Positions 20,378 through 30,473 of a stretch of DNA of 32,824 nucleotides are shown in pieces. Within the stretch, counting starts at the first letter, position 1. The number at the start of each line of letters is the position of its first letter. The notes under the pieces are model-generated. The model was not told where the DNA came from and searched no databases. It was given only the letters and a program-made list of their open reading frames with translations. A program made the position numbers and the translations under genes. Source of the stretch: Boothiomyces macroporosus (taxonomy: Eukaryota; Chytridiomycota; Chytridiomycetes; Rhizophydiales; Terramycetaceae); NCBI GenBank assembly GCA_027604185.1, contig JADGKB010000135.1, positions 1-32,824 on the forward strand, given 5' to 3'.

Positions 20378-21073
20378 TCATTCAGCAGCAGCGGACACAG
20401 ACCCATAGTCGGAAGTAATCATCGTAGACAAAAACTCAAGCTCTTTAAACTCTTTATCTTTTCTCTTTGTACTCTTTGGTCTCCCTCTTCGTTTATGCTC
20501 AACATCCACACAGTCATCTTTTCCTAAATGCTTGCATCTCTTACAGGGCCGATTAGAATCGCAGGCCAAGTGAGCTTTTTTACAGTGTACGCATGCCTTT
20601 CCCACATGCTTTGGTCGCTTTCTATTTGGCGAATGTCTATATTTCACAGTCTTTTCTATAACTGGCGAAGACTTTTGTTAGAATTAGTATACTTTTTCGC
20701 TAGGCAACGATGGGCATTCTTGGTTCAAGTAAGATCCTGGTGACACCAGTTCCAAAGACGAGCTCTGGAACCACAGGCTAGACGTATATCCAGTATACTC
20801 TTCCAGTGGGTAGTAATTTTGCCACTGCTGCTCATAATTTGTATAATTCGGAAATGGGGGGCTATAATACAAGGCATTGGTTTCTGGAGTCTCTGGAATG
20901 CATTCTTTGTTGATTTCTCTCTTGCATTCTTTTTCTGGAGTATCATTCAGAGTAATTCCAAGCTGGTTGTCCATAAATACTGATAGCTGTAGTGATGAAG
21001 GAGCTAACGGGTTATTGTAATCCAAGTCGTTTTCCAAGTCGTTGTGAGACGTGGAACCCAATCTAAAAGTCAT
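20378..21073 (-). CDS. Zn2Cys6 transcription factor with C-terminal zinc cluster and AT-hook-like motif
   Basis: 224 residues after removing a 21-nt intron (20672-20692). The binuclear cluster has spacing CX2CX6CX5CX2CX7C (residues about 154-181; CVHCKKAHLACDSNRPCKRC), similar to the acuK/ERT1-like group and early-fungal relatives. It is followed directly by RRGRPKSTKRK, an AT-hook-like basic patch. The first 127 residues are acidic and rich in Asn, Pro and Tyr, suiting an activation region. The cluster sits near the C-terminus, whereas most fungal Zn2Cys6 proteins have it near the N-terminus. Target genes cannot be told from sequence. Confidence 0.88.
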
Positions 21074-21512
21074 GATAGATACTAGAAATGAAATTGAATC
21101 TACCTTTTCAGGAAATCGAAAGAATTAGAACAGGTTAATCTCACGTTCGACAATTACGTGACGTCAGATGCATAGAGTTGACAGTTGAATCGTGTCGAAA
21201 AAGTTTAGAAATAAAGACATCAAATTCAACTAGAGAACGTTATTGAAAGACGGATATCAGCATTTTGCAATCGCTTTTGAAGCCTCGTGATTCGATTCAC
21301 CAGTAATACACGCAAAGGCATTCTCAATTCAACTTGCCGAAGCGCTCTCGCAATTGATACTATTGAATATCATCCATATTCATACACTACAGTTGATGGA
21401 TATTCTAGATTTCATGATTCAATGAAATAGTATTCTAAAATTCCAAGATCTCCAGCCCGCCTAAACTCCAAAACATTAACCATATACCCTTTATTCCAAG
21501 ATTGCACAACTA
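21074..21512. other. Intergenic region with CRE-like site
   Basis: 439 bp between the Zn2Cys6 start and the Ran stop, so it contains the Zn2Cys6 promoter and the Ran 3' end. A perfect TGACGTCA octamer lies at 21159-21166, 86 bp upstream of the Zn2Cys6 ATG. No ORF, tRNA or repeat is convincing. Confidence 0.6.
21159..21166. promoter_or_regulatory. CRE-type bZIP site TGACGTCA
   Basis: The palindrome TGACGTCA, the consensus for ATF/CREB-type bZIP factors, 86 bp upstream of the Zn2Cys6 gene and embedded in ACGTGACGTCA. Confidence 0.45.
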
Positions 21513-22224
<712 letters not shown>

Positions 22225-22982
22225 TTTTTAGATTGGATCTGTAATTGAAAAAAAAATTTACTGAACATGTCACACCAGTCACATTTCGGACTACAGTGAA
22301 TATCAAAAACAAGTTGGGTTTACTTGGATTTACTAGCTGTATTTTATCCGCCTTTCTATTGCGGTTAGGGTTATGAGTATGCGGGTTTAGTAGGTCCCTA
22401 ATGCTGTTTTTTCTGCTGCTACTACTTTTGTGATTCAGAGTAGTATTTTTGAATGACAGACAAGTTAAGCCTTGCTGACAAATTTGATTGGAGGAAAGGT
22501 CTGTCATATTGACAGTTCAAAGTTTCTGAGTGCTCAATTATATTATTTTATAGGAACTTGTCAAACTCTGGTCTCCAACTCTTCTCATTCGTAAACTCTG
22601 GTCTTCAACTCTTCTCATTCGTAAACTCTGGTCTCCAACCCTTCTCATTCGTAAACTCTGGTCTCCAACTCTTCTCATTCGTAAACTCTGGTCTCCAACT
22701 CTTCTCATTCGTAAACTCTGGTCTCCAACCCTTCTCCATTCATATTCAGCAGACAAAATAATTCTGAAAATTATCAGATCTCAATCTATACTTTTTAATC
22801 TTTCTTGAACCTGAATCATGCATCTAACCCAATCTGCCACGTGTAGTTTGCAAATACATTTAGAGAACTCGTATTGCTTGAAACATGCGATCCCTATCTT
22901 TATACCTCGCGTATCCACTAGTGAAACTTTTTGGACAAGAGAGGCTTGGAATTGTGCTTGAAAATCTACCTCAATCTGCAAA
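22225..22982. other. Long divergent intergenic region (Ran / VMP1)
   Basis: 758 bp, one of the longest spacers in the window. It holds the 30-bp minisatellite at 22563-22736. A minus ORF with ATG runs 22507-22214 (97 codons, Ser/Asn-rich), overlapping the Ran start. A second minus ORF runs 23068-22781 (95 codons), overlapping VMP1 exon 1 in antisense. Neither has a recognisable family. I treat the region as promoter sequence. Confidence 0.5.
22563..22736. repeat. 30-bp minisatellite, about 5.8 copies
   Basis: Units start at 22563, 22593, 22623, 22653, 22683 and 22713 (the last truncated). Each begins AAACTCTGGTC and ends TCTCATTCGT, with only C/T differences at two positions. The period is a multiple of three, so several frames stay open on both strands, but no frame has an ATG start. 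Confidence 0.97.
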
Positions 22983-24138
22983 ATGGAAAAAATCACCATA
23001 TGGAACTCGCCATTCTTAATTCTCAAATACTTTATTTTGTATTTATCCGACTCTATTATTTCAATCATTTTCAAATTATTTCAAAATTTAATCCAAGTGT
23101 CAATATTCGTATCGCTAATTATTGCCATATATATTTTATATTATACCGATGGCGGGCACCAGGAGGTACTCTTCACTAATTAAAAGACATTTCAAGTCGT
23201 AGAGGGCTTTGTGGTGTGGTATGGCTGGTGGGTTGGCTTGGGAATAGCTTCCTCGGTTGGGTTAGGAACCGGACTGCATACATTTGTACTGTTTTTAGCG
23301 CCGTTAATCGTTCAAACTACTGTTACAGCGTATGCGTGCCAATCGCTTGATTTCAAGACCCATGGACACGACAGGTATCTTGATTTAATTACAGCTTCAT
23401 ATGCCCAGAAAAACAAACCGGAAATATTACGATATTTAATATATTCGCAAAAGTCTTTTTGGAAACTACCTTTTGGGGGATAGGAACTGCGATTGGAGAG
23501 CTACCGCCCTATTTCGTTGCCAGAGCAGGTAGATGATTTGTAACACAGCCGCATTAGCTGGCCAAGACGACCCCGAATTTGCATCGATTGAAACAATATT
23601 AAAGAAAAAGAGGAAAGAACGAACTATCTATGAAAACCTTCAAGTTATGATGCATAGTATGATGACAAACTTGGGGTTCTGGGGTATCTTGATATGTGCA
23701 TCAGTATCCATTATTAATTCAGGTTCCAAATCCATTGTTTGATCTTGCAGGCATAATGTGCGGGCATTTTGGAATTCCGTTCCTCACATTTTTTGGCGCA
23801 ACATTAATTGGAAAGGCAATGTTTAAATGCAACATTCAAGGGTTTTCAATTGTGGTTCTATTCTCAAAAGACATCCTGGTGTTAATTAGAGAAACCCTGT
23901 CTGACAAGGCTCCCTTTCTTAACGAAATCTTTGGGTCTTTACTTGACAAGCTTGCCAATCAATACAGTACCACTCCTGTAATACATTACTAATCTAGAAT
24001 GAAACAGAACATACATCGAATTTCATTGCGTTAGGCTGGAATACTTTCTTGATAGGGATGATTGTGTATTTCCTATTGTCCACTATCGAAACTCTTGCTG
24101 TATCTCATATGAAATTTTTAAACAAAAAATCCAAATAG
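22983..24138 (+). CDS. VMP1: VMP1 (vacuole membrane protein 1, DedA-superfamily)
   Basis: 351 residues after removing five introns (23166-23186, 23375-23394, 23529-23548, 23704-23722, 23978-23997; 21, 20, 20, 19, 20 nt). Conserved stretches are [46 protein letters not shown] and [14 protein letters not shown], all VMP1 signatures. In animals and Dictyostelium VMP1 is an ER scramblase-like protein needed for autophagosome formation, lipid-droplet and membrane-contact homeostasis. Several TM helices are visible. The C-terminus KKSK fits a KKxx ER-retrieval signal and supports the spliced end. The start [17 protein letters not shown] matches the family N-terminal region. S. cerevisiae has no VMP1, which argues for an early-diverging fungus. 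Confidence 0.95.
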
Positions 24139-24357
24139 ATTATATTCATCAATTGTGATTATTGAATTCTATTTTATCTAGACGTCTGTAGTTTGAATAC
24201 ATAAACCACGCAGTATGAGTGTAGAATAGTGTGCCCTATAGTCAGTCGCTGGAGCACACTAGGCGACACTCTTATCCTTGGAGTGATGGATAGCAATCAG
24301 CTCGCAAGAATACACAACCAAGACAATAATTGAACTATTGAAACATTTTATTCACCT
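24139..24357. other. Convergent spacer with strong stem-loop
   Basis: 219 bp between the VMP1 and MscS stop codons. It contains a two-tier hairpin at 24217-24271. Arms GAGTGT/ACACTC (6 bp) and AGTGTGC/GCACACT (7 bp) are separated by a symmetric 5/5 internal loop. It is followed by a smaller TATCC/GGATA stem at 24273-24292. No tRNA features such as a T-loop are seen. It could be a small structured RNA or a shared 3'-end element. Confidence 0.5.
24217..24271. other. Nested inverted repeat / hairpin
   Basis: Outer stem 24217-24222 with 24266-24271, inner stem 24228-24234 with 24254-24260, apical loop 24235-24253. An alternative stem GTCGC (24245-24249) with GCGAC (24263-24267) competes with it. 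Confidence 0.7.
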
Positions 24358-26336
24358 TCACATTTGTCTAAAGAATTTCAAATCGTATTTTTTCCACAAT
24401 TCGACCATATACTTTTTAATCTCATACATCAGCATATTCCTTCTCGCCATTCTTCTGCTGCCATCTTGGAAATTTCCTTTAAATGTAACAAAAAAGCTGC
24501 ATACTAATAAATGCGTGTGCTGCATTTCTTTGATATTGAGCGAACCAATGCTGATGAAATCTTTGGATTGTGAAGCGACAAACTCCTTGACTTTGGTTTC
24601 CAGTTCAACCAGCACTTCATGCGGAGTTTCAAAGTCTATTTTAGTTATATTTACCAACAGTAAATGAAATTTCATCCGATTGATCTGCAGATCTTCGTAT
24701 ATTTCCAATTGGTTCGGAAACTAGAGTTGCTACAATAAGAAAGATTTACATGTAGGTACGTAAAGTTTTTGTCCATCTCCGGTTCTTCTAAATACTGTAG
24801 TCAGCAAGTGAATTTCTTCAACAATCATCGTAACGCCTTTAATTACCACTCTATCTCCTATATCGTACGGGTGAGTAACAAACAAAAAGATGATGCTTTC
24901 AAATGTGGTTTTAGCCTGCGTCCCAAATACGAAACTAAGTGCAATGATGATACTGGTAAATGGCAGAACGGTGTTTAAATTAATACCGAATATTGGAAGT
25001 GAAAATAATCCGGTTAGTAGTAGCACAAATCCATAGATAAGACGGTTAAAATTTCCTAAAGCTTGCGAAACATCTCTCAGTGATTTTAGCAAGTTTCTTC
25101 GTTCTCTGTAAATCTTTTTAATTCCTCTCCTTAACGCTTTCTCATCAATATAACCAGTAGCATCCGGATCAAATAGCGCGAATGCTTCTTTAGCAGTCTC
25201 TACACTTTCAAAACACTGATAAAAGGTTGCGATTGTAATGTCGCTGCTGTCATTCAAAGACCGCCACAGTTTCTTTGACAGATTGATTGCATTCTTGTCG
25301 GAAATCAAGCTCAAGGTTTTCATTGTTTTTTTGTAGCTTGATCCTCCAATCTTTATGGACGAATCTTTGAATTCGCTGTTTGATATGGATGGTGCTGCAC
25401 CAACCGGTGATCCTGAATCGTCCCGTTTTTCATCAGTGCCTTCTCGTTCCAACTTTGATGTCGAACTGGTTTTCATTACTGAATTTTCAAGGTCGATCTT
25501 TACATCTGGCTTGAAATTTACTCTTTGGGTATTTTGGCTGCTATGAGCATCAAACATGTTTGCCAAAGCGAAATGCTTTATAGATAGTTTCAGCGTTTCG
25601 AGAATTTTGTTTGAAGCTTTGGATGCTTCAATTCTATCTGAATATGCTACATTGTGGAAATTGATTGCTACTGTAAAGACAAGCGTACCTACTGATATGA
25701 TAAACAGCTTTTGAAGGAAAAGTAAGATACACAATACATCTAATAGCATTAATGTTTGGGCAATTGCTAGCCAATACGGAACAAGGAGAAACTGCGCGAA
25801 TACAATGAAAAAGTACATCAAGACAAAAACCGACCCGAATGCAAGAGCCATCTGATACTTTACACTAGGCAAATGACCGAGATTTGTCCTCCATTTTTCA
25901 CTGACTTCCCCGTAGATAGCTGATATGAATGACACACAGAGCATTGGTGCTATTTTAAGAAAGTGCCAAAACATGACAATTGACATCCATGAAGCACTCA
26001 ACCACATTGACCTACCATTAGAGGTATTTACCATCGAACTATTTGCGGTTGTAGGTTCAGCTGCCCTTGATCAACTAAACTTTGATAATCCCAAATCAAC
26101 AGATTTGGAAGATTGTTTACATCAATCTCCACCAAGTAAACTGCTGGAAATGCCAATATACATGAAACTAAAATACCATTGACAATGAATGACGCCCATC
26201 CCCGATGCCTACTGCAACAATACACTTTTTTTGTTCGCTTCATTTCGGTTTCATCCAATTGGTCTTCCCCTTCGTAATCTGACTCATTATCTTGAATCTG
26301 CTCTTTTGCCTTTGGTGGTGCGCCTTTCCTCGGCAT
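24358..26336 (-). CDS. MscS-like mechanosensitive channel with EF-hand (Msy1/Msy2 type)
   Basis: 639 residues after removing introns at 26012-26031, 24730-24749 and 24636-24654 (20, 20, 19 nt). A charged N-terminus leads into about four TM helices, then a cytosolic EF-hand segment (FALFDPDATGYIDEKAL), two more helices including the pore-lining MscS segment, and the MscS beta domain (THPYDIGDRVVI ... GQKLYVPT ... NIRRSADQSDEISF). Fungal homologues in S. pombe are ER channels that limit Ca2+ rise on hypo-osmotic shock. Position 12 of the EF loop, usually Glu, is Ala, so Ca2+ binding may be weak. The two 3' introns restore NIRRS and SFTVDFETP. Confidence 0.93.
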
Positions 26337-26390
26337 TGCTAAGACGCGTTGAAAGTAAAAATTTCGAAAGCAGTCAACAATACAAATTTA

Positions 26391-27048
26391 TTAAATGGTA
26401 AAGGTCCAGTCCTGTATATATGGTCTATTGTATACTGGGTCACATTGCCAATGGAATGCATTGCTGCTGGACAGCAAGGTGCTTTGATAATCGGAGTTAG
26501 GCAGAGGCAGTTGGATAGAAGAAAGGCCTGCGAATGCCGTAGTGGGGATTATTTCATCCATTTCATAGTGCAGTATTGGCGTAGACCAATTCGTTGGGTT
26601 GTTTGAAGAAAGCGGTTGATCAAAAATATCCACTTCAATAGGGCTGTAACTACTGACTGGACTGACATAAGGATTAAAGCCAACTTTTTCTTTTTGTAAA
26701 ACTATCAATCCCTCCTTTTCGTTTGTAGCGAAAGTGTTATTTACTGTCTGTGGACTTGCCTCTCTTTCTATAGAACGTATTTTGTCTGTGGCATCTCCGA
26801 GCTTTCTAGAATGCGACGTATAATGCTGAATTAAAAAGGAGCTACCTGCATCATGTTGTCTCGCCTAGAAAACTTTGACTTGCATCCAGGAATGGGACAT
26901 GAATGGCTTTTCTCTCCGCTGTGTATTCTCATATGTCTAGCAAGGTGCCTTGGTTAGAGAGTTATTACCCGCTAGTTGAAAAGGTTGAATTACAGTCTGG
27001 GTGTAAACACAAGTGACGTTTAGGGTTCTTTAATCTGGAGGATGCCAT
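26391..27048 (-). CDS. C2H2 zinc-finger transcription factor A (two fingers, Msn2/Usv1-like)
   Basis: 205 residues after removing two 20-nt introns (26949-26968, 26826-26845). Two adjacent N-terminal fingers: CLHPDC ... HLARHMRIH and CPIPGCKSKFSRRDNMMQHY, joined by the usual HSGEK linker. The second matches the fungal stress-regulator type FSRxDNMMQHYxxH, which recognises GGGG-containing elements in Msn2-like proteins. The C-terminal 130 residues are Ser/Pro/Asn-rich and probably regulatory. The first intron cuts finger 1, the second follows NMMQ. Its paralogue at 30132-30469 has an intron at that second position. The stop codon is 54 bp upstream of the MscS start. Confidence 0.92.
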
Positions 27049-27390
27049 TGATTCTTGTTAATCAACCCTGGGGTTCTGTCTTTAAAAAGAAGTCATTTGC
27101 CTCCATTTACGAAAAGACCCTGAAGCGAGCTTTTAAACTTTGCTTGCTCGTAAATGAACCCTGAGTTTTACTTTGCACGAAAGATTTCCAGCTCACAACA
27201 GCCTGAATTCAGTAATTCTTTTAAAAACCTGTCTTTGCGGATGGGTTTCTTTAATTCACTCTTATTACTGGTGACCATTTCTGATTACACAAATTTGCAC
27301 CAATGGCCGGTTACGATTGACCATTCCCACTTTTCGTGCTACAAAAAATCTCTTTGTGGAAAACACAATTCCGTTTGTAAATGGAGATTT
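27049..27390. other. Intergenic region; possible small secreted Cys-rich ORF at its right end
   Basis: 342 bp holding the promoter of C2H2 factor A and the PRM1 3' end. A perfect 9-bp inverted repeat (CATTTACGA ... TCGTAAATG, about 27103-27155) could form a hairpin. On the plus strand an ORF with internal ATG at 27241 runs to 27441, overlapping the PRM1 3' coding end by 51 bp in antisense. It would encode 66 residues with a hydrophobic start and five cysteines. This is not called as a gene. Confidence 0.4.
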
Positions 27391-29259
27391 TTATTTAGGA
27401 ATGCAGTCAAGCACGATTGCAAGTGTTCCCCCAGTGATTAGGGTAATCCCAACCAGAAACAGAATTAGAAATGGAACGCTTTGTAGCCAGAGAGTTTGTT
27501 TGTACCATGATATCATGACCTGCAAATGGCCTTCAAACAAGACTGCTCCCTGCTTCAAGTCTCCTTCAACACCTCTGATTTTACCGACAAGGTCCAAGTT
27601 ATCTATCAGATAGGAAGAATCAAACCCAAACAAGTCTACGGTAACTCTAGGAATCTCAACTTGAACCCCACTCTTTAAATCTTGCACAATTTCCTTTAAT
27701 AGTACTGTAGTGTTGCCTAGTACACAAGTATAAAAGTCTCCAATTGCTTGGTCAATTAAGGGTACTGGCTTTAATGCGTCTCGTATAACTGACTCAAAGC
27801 TAGAAAAGATTGTAGTGATACCAGTATCTATTTGCGAAACAGTAGAATCCACGAATCCAAACAAGTTTGTATTAATATCTGTTTCTATTTCGCCCAACAA
27901 GCTGTTCATATCGGATAAGTAGGGTCCAACGGTGCTACTAACAGCGGTTTGAGCTATACTTTCAACTCCATGCACACAGTTTTCAAGCTCCTGTTTAACA
28001 GTAGGATAAACTGTCTTTAGGATCATTGGGATGAGTAGTGATTGCAAGTGAATCAAGTTGACTCCGAGTAATCCAACCACAATACATACCCAAGCCGTTG
28101 GATGACTGGTATAATCCATAAACCATAAAATCCTTCTTTTCACTTTCTCATTTAGCCCATCAAATGGCTGCCTGTCAAGTAACCATGATGTAAACAAGTT
28201 TGTCTTTGTATAATAGTAAATTTCTTGTGGATCAGGCTTTTTAAAGAATGAGCCAGAGATGTTTTTCTCTATAAACCGCAGTTTCTTTTTCTCTAGTTGG
28301 TGCTCATACATACTGACTGCAGCGCAGAATACAAAACTACCAGCTATTCCTATCAAGCAAGCAAACACCACGTAAACTATTCCAACAATTAGGGATTCGC
28401 AGAGTCTGTCTATGAATGATAAATCTACTAGTTGGTCACAGAATTGAATAGTGGTAATTTGTTGGGGCAGAGGCAGGAAATCAAAGGCATGTGGGTCTGA
28501 TAGATTTGTTTTCGAAATTAGTTCTGTAATTTTAGCATCAATATCAACTTTTAGAGAGTCAAATGGTCCAGACACCAGTTTAGATACTTGATTGTGTATA
28601 GAATCAAGTGATACAGGTGCATTGCCTACGCCAGCTAAAATAGTTGCTGTAGAGGCGGGTAAAGACCAGTGCATATTATCAGATACCCCAGGAATAGTAA
28701 CCGGAAGCGGAATATTGAATGACGGACCATGTCCAAAAGTCATAGAGTTCAGCCCATTCTTTATAGATGACAGTTCTGAATTAAGTGAATCTAGACTATT
28801 ATCTAAAACTAACGACATTGCATTCAACTGATTATTCACAAAATCAGAAATCTCTTTAGAATTAGCAGATACTTGCTTCAAACTAGCTTGAATTGAAAGG
28901 GTTACTAGACATTCTAGGGCTTTTTGGTAGCGGAACAAGAAGTACAGTAGAATGTTTTTCACCAGAGTGACGGTAAAATCAACTGATTGCGTTGCATGCT
29001 CTTCTGTTTTTTGAATTATCTTTGTTGTTTGTCTGTTGATTGATAATGCAACGTATCGCGGGGTAGAGGCCAAGATATTGGTGGCTGCTTCCAAGCTAGT
29101 GCAAGAGTGACTGATTTCTTTTTTAACTTGCCTTGCGTGTTGTTTTAACGACACGATAATCATCAAGAGAGCCCATAGCGAGAGTAGAAACCCAATACAG
29201 TACTTGTTTAGATAAGAACGAGATATTTTGGCATTCAGCCCTATATTTTTTTGTAGCAT
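27391..29259 (-). CDS. PRM1: Plasma-membrane fusion protein Prm1
   Basis: 622 residues, one exon, the only long intronless gene besides array members 1 and 5. Prm1 features are the start IGLNAKISRSYLNKY, then TM1 (CIGFLLSLWALLMIIVSL), the motif CTSLEAATNILASTPRYVA, a long coiled ectodomain, a central TM helix (LIVGIVYVVFACLIGIAGSF), a cytosolic loop, a third TM (AWVCIVVGLLGVNLI), a second ectodomain with few cysteines, and a last TM (FLILFLVGITLITGG). In yeast and Neurospora Prm1 promotes plasma-membrane fusion of mating cells, so this organism probably has a cell-fusion or sexual step. Length is close to yeast Prm1. Confidence 0.93.
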   Translation of the reverse strand: MLQKNIGLNAKISRSYLNKYCIGFLLSLWALLMIIVSLKQHARQVKKEISHSCTSLEAATNILASTPRYVALSINRQTTKIIQKTEEHATQSVDFTVTLVKNILLYFLFRYQKALECLVTLSIQASLKQVSANSKEISDFVNNQLNAMSLVLDNSLDSLNSELSSIKNGLNSMTFGHGPSFNIPLPVTIPGVSDNMHWSLPASTATILAGVGNAPVSLDSIHNQVSKLVSGPFDSLKVDIDAKITELISKTNLSDPHAFDFLPLPQQITTIQFCDQLVDLSFIDRLCESLIVGIVYVVFACLIGIAGSFVFCAAVSMYEHQLEKKKLRFIEKNISGSFFKKPDPQEIYYYTKTNLFTSWLLDRQPFDGLNEKVKRRILWFMDYTSHPTAWVCIVVGLLGVNLIHLQSLLIPMILKTVYPTVKQELENCVHGVESIAQTAVSSTVGPYLSDMNSLLGEIETDINTNLFGFVDSTVSQIDTGITTIFSSFESVIRDALKPVPLIDQAIGDFYTCVLGNTTVLLKEIVQDLKSGVQVEIPRVTVDLFGFDSSYLIDNLDLVGKIRGVEGDLKQGAVLFEGHLQVMISWYKQTLWLQSVPFLILFLVGITLITGGTLAIVLDCIPK

Positions 29260-29372
29260 TATTGGTTTCTAATTTTTTCAATCTTTTTATTGTAGTGGTT
29301 TGCAATGCATTGCTGTCACTTTCTTTTGAAACGCTCAATAGAGAGATAAAGGAAATCAAAACTAGATAATAT

Positions 29373-29936
29373 TTATCCATAGAACGGATCCCATTCTTCC
29401 TCGCTGTCTTGTGCCCTAATTTCTGCCCATTTCTTTTCCCTCTTTTGCCGTTCATATTCCGCATCATCAGTTTCAAACTCTTGTCTGCAAGAAGGACAAG
29501 TATTGTGCTAGATTAACAGTAGTTACCAGCTGCAGCCAAGGGACAATGCACTCACTATGGTACACATGCTTGCAAGGCAATATTTTTGAGTCTGACAAAC
29601 AGCTTTCCAAACAAATAGAGCAAGAAGCGGCAGAAGTACTACTTGGCAAGGTCTCTATAAATCTCTTTGAAGCTGGTGGTGGCCCTTTAACACTACATTA
29701 GCAATATATACTTTGCACTAGCTTCCTGGAACAATTGGTTTAATATATCATCCAGGACTTGGTTTGGTCCTTGCCGTTCTCTTAAGGATTCAAATATCGA
29801 AGAGACCATTTGGAAATTGATTTGCTGGTCAGTCATGAATGCAGATACATCCGGATTAACCAGGGTAGTGCTTGCCCTTGATTCTTGTATTCCATGCTCT
29901 ACTGTTGTTAACCCTGGTCTTACAGAAATAGCTCAT
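29373..29936 (-). CDS. RING-H2 E3 ubiquitin ligase (RNF126/RNF115-like RING)
   Basis: 167 residues after removing introns at 29902-29923, 29693-29711 and 29508-29526 (22, 19, 19 nt). The RING-H2 reads CSICLE ... LPCKHVYHSECIVPWL ... HNTCPSCR, with all eight zinc ligands; the third intron lies between the last His-containing helix and the final CxxC. An amphipathic region rich in Gln and Leu precedes it, and a charged tail EEEWDPFYG follows. Exon 1 holds only 13 coding bases. RNF126-type ligases ubiquitinate mislocalised or misfolded proteins; the substrate here is unknown. It starts 195 bp downstream of C2H2 factor B. Confidence 0.92.
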
Positions 29937-30031
29937 TGAAAAAAAGCTAAAATTTTTAAAGAGGATTTGGATATTCTTATTGGAAAGCTGGACAGTTTAA
30001 ATACACAGATATTTACACTTGGATATCCGGC

Positions 30032-30084
30032 TGAATTGCTTTTTGGAAATCCTAAATGAATTGCTTTTGGAAATCCTAAATGAA
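30032..30084. repeat. Short direct repeat, about two copies of a 24-bp unit
   Basis: TGAATTGCTTTTTGGAAATC followed by CTAAA, then repeated with one T fewer, then a third partial TGAATTGC. It lies in the 195-bp spacer upstream of the RING gene. Confidence 0.85.
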
Positions 30085-30131
30085 TTGCTCCTCCAACAGA
30101 CAGGTGGTAATGGACAATGGATCAAAATACT

Positions 30132-30469
30132 TTATTGCGACAGTAATTGATGCACCTTGGCTTCAATCAATTCCCGATTGTCTCGTAGAAACTTTTCAAA
30201 AGTAGTATCATTCAAAAGCTTTTTTGAATGCGATCGGTAATGCTACATTAGAAATATCGCACCTGCATCATGTTATCTTTCCGAGTGAATATTGCTTGGC
30301 AAGACTGTATGGGGCAGTGATGCGTTTTACTTCCAGAGTGTAGTTTCATGTGTCTGGAGAGATGTGATGAAGTGGTAAACAGAGTCCCGCAATTTGGTAA
30401 TTTACAGTGAAAGCGCTTTTCTACAGTCATTAGGAAAGTTGAAAACTGACTGTATTTATTATTAATCAT
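30132..30469 (-). CDS. C2H2 zinc-finger transcription factor B (two fingers)
   Basis: 105 residues after removing a 20-nt intron (30243-30262). Two fingers, CKLPNC ... HLSRHMKLH and CPIQSCQAIFTRKDNMMQHY, are clearly paralogous to factor A. The intron after NMMQ is at the identical place, whereas the first intron of factor A is absent. The C-terminal region is only about 30 residues, against 130 in A, so it has little room for an activation domain. The start may be at 30469 or at the internal Met (30430) just before finger 1. The 30469 start lies 4 bp from a divergent ATG. Confidence 0.9.
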
Positions 30470-30473
30470 TTCT

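Noticed and set aside
22538..22761. Repetitive ORFs on both strands across the minisatellite
   Set aside because: The repeat period is a multiple of three, so frames stay open automatically; starts are non-ATG.
22781..23068. 95-codon minus-strand ORF with ATG
   Set aside because: Overlaps VMP1 exon 1 in antisense; VMP1 is supported by homology there. No family recognised, although it cannot be fully excluded.
24180..24330. Possible tRNA in the VMP1/MscS spacer
   Set aside because: Strong stems are present, but there is no T-loop consensus or acceptor stem; kept only as a hairpin.
29123..29476. 117-codon minus ORF spanning the PRM1/RING junction
   Set aside because: Shadow frame of the real RING 3' exon and PRM1 5' end; its start is a chance codon.
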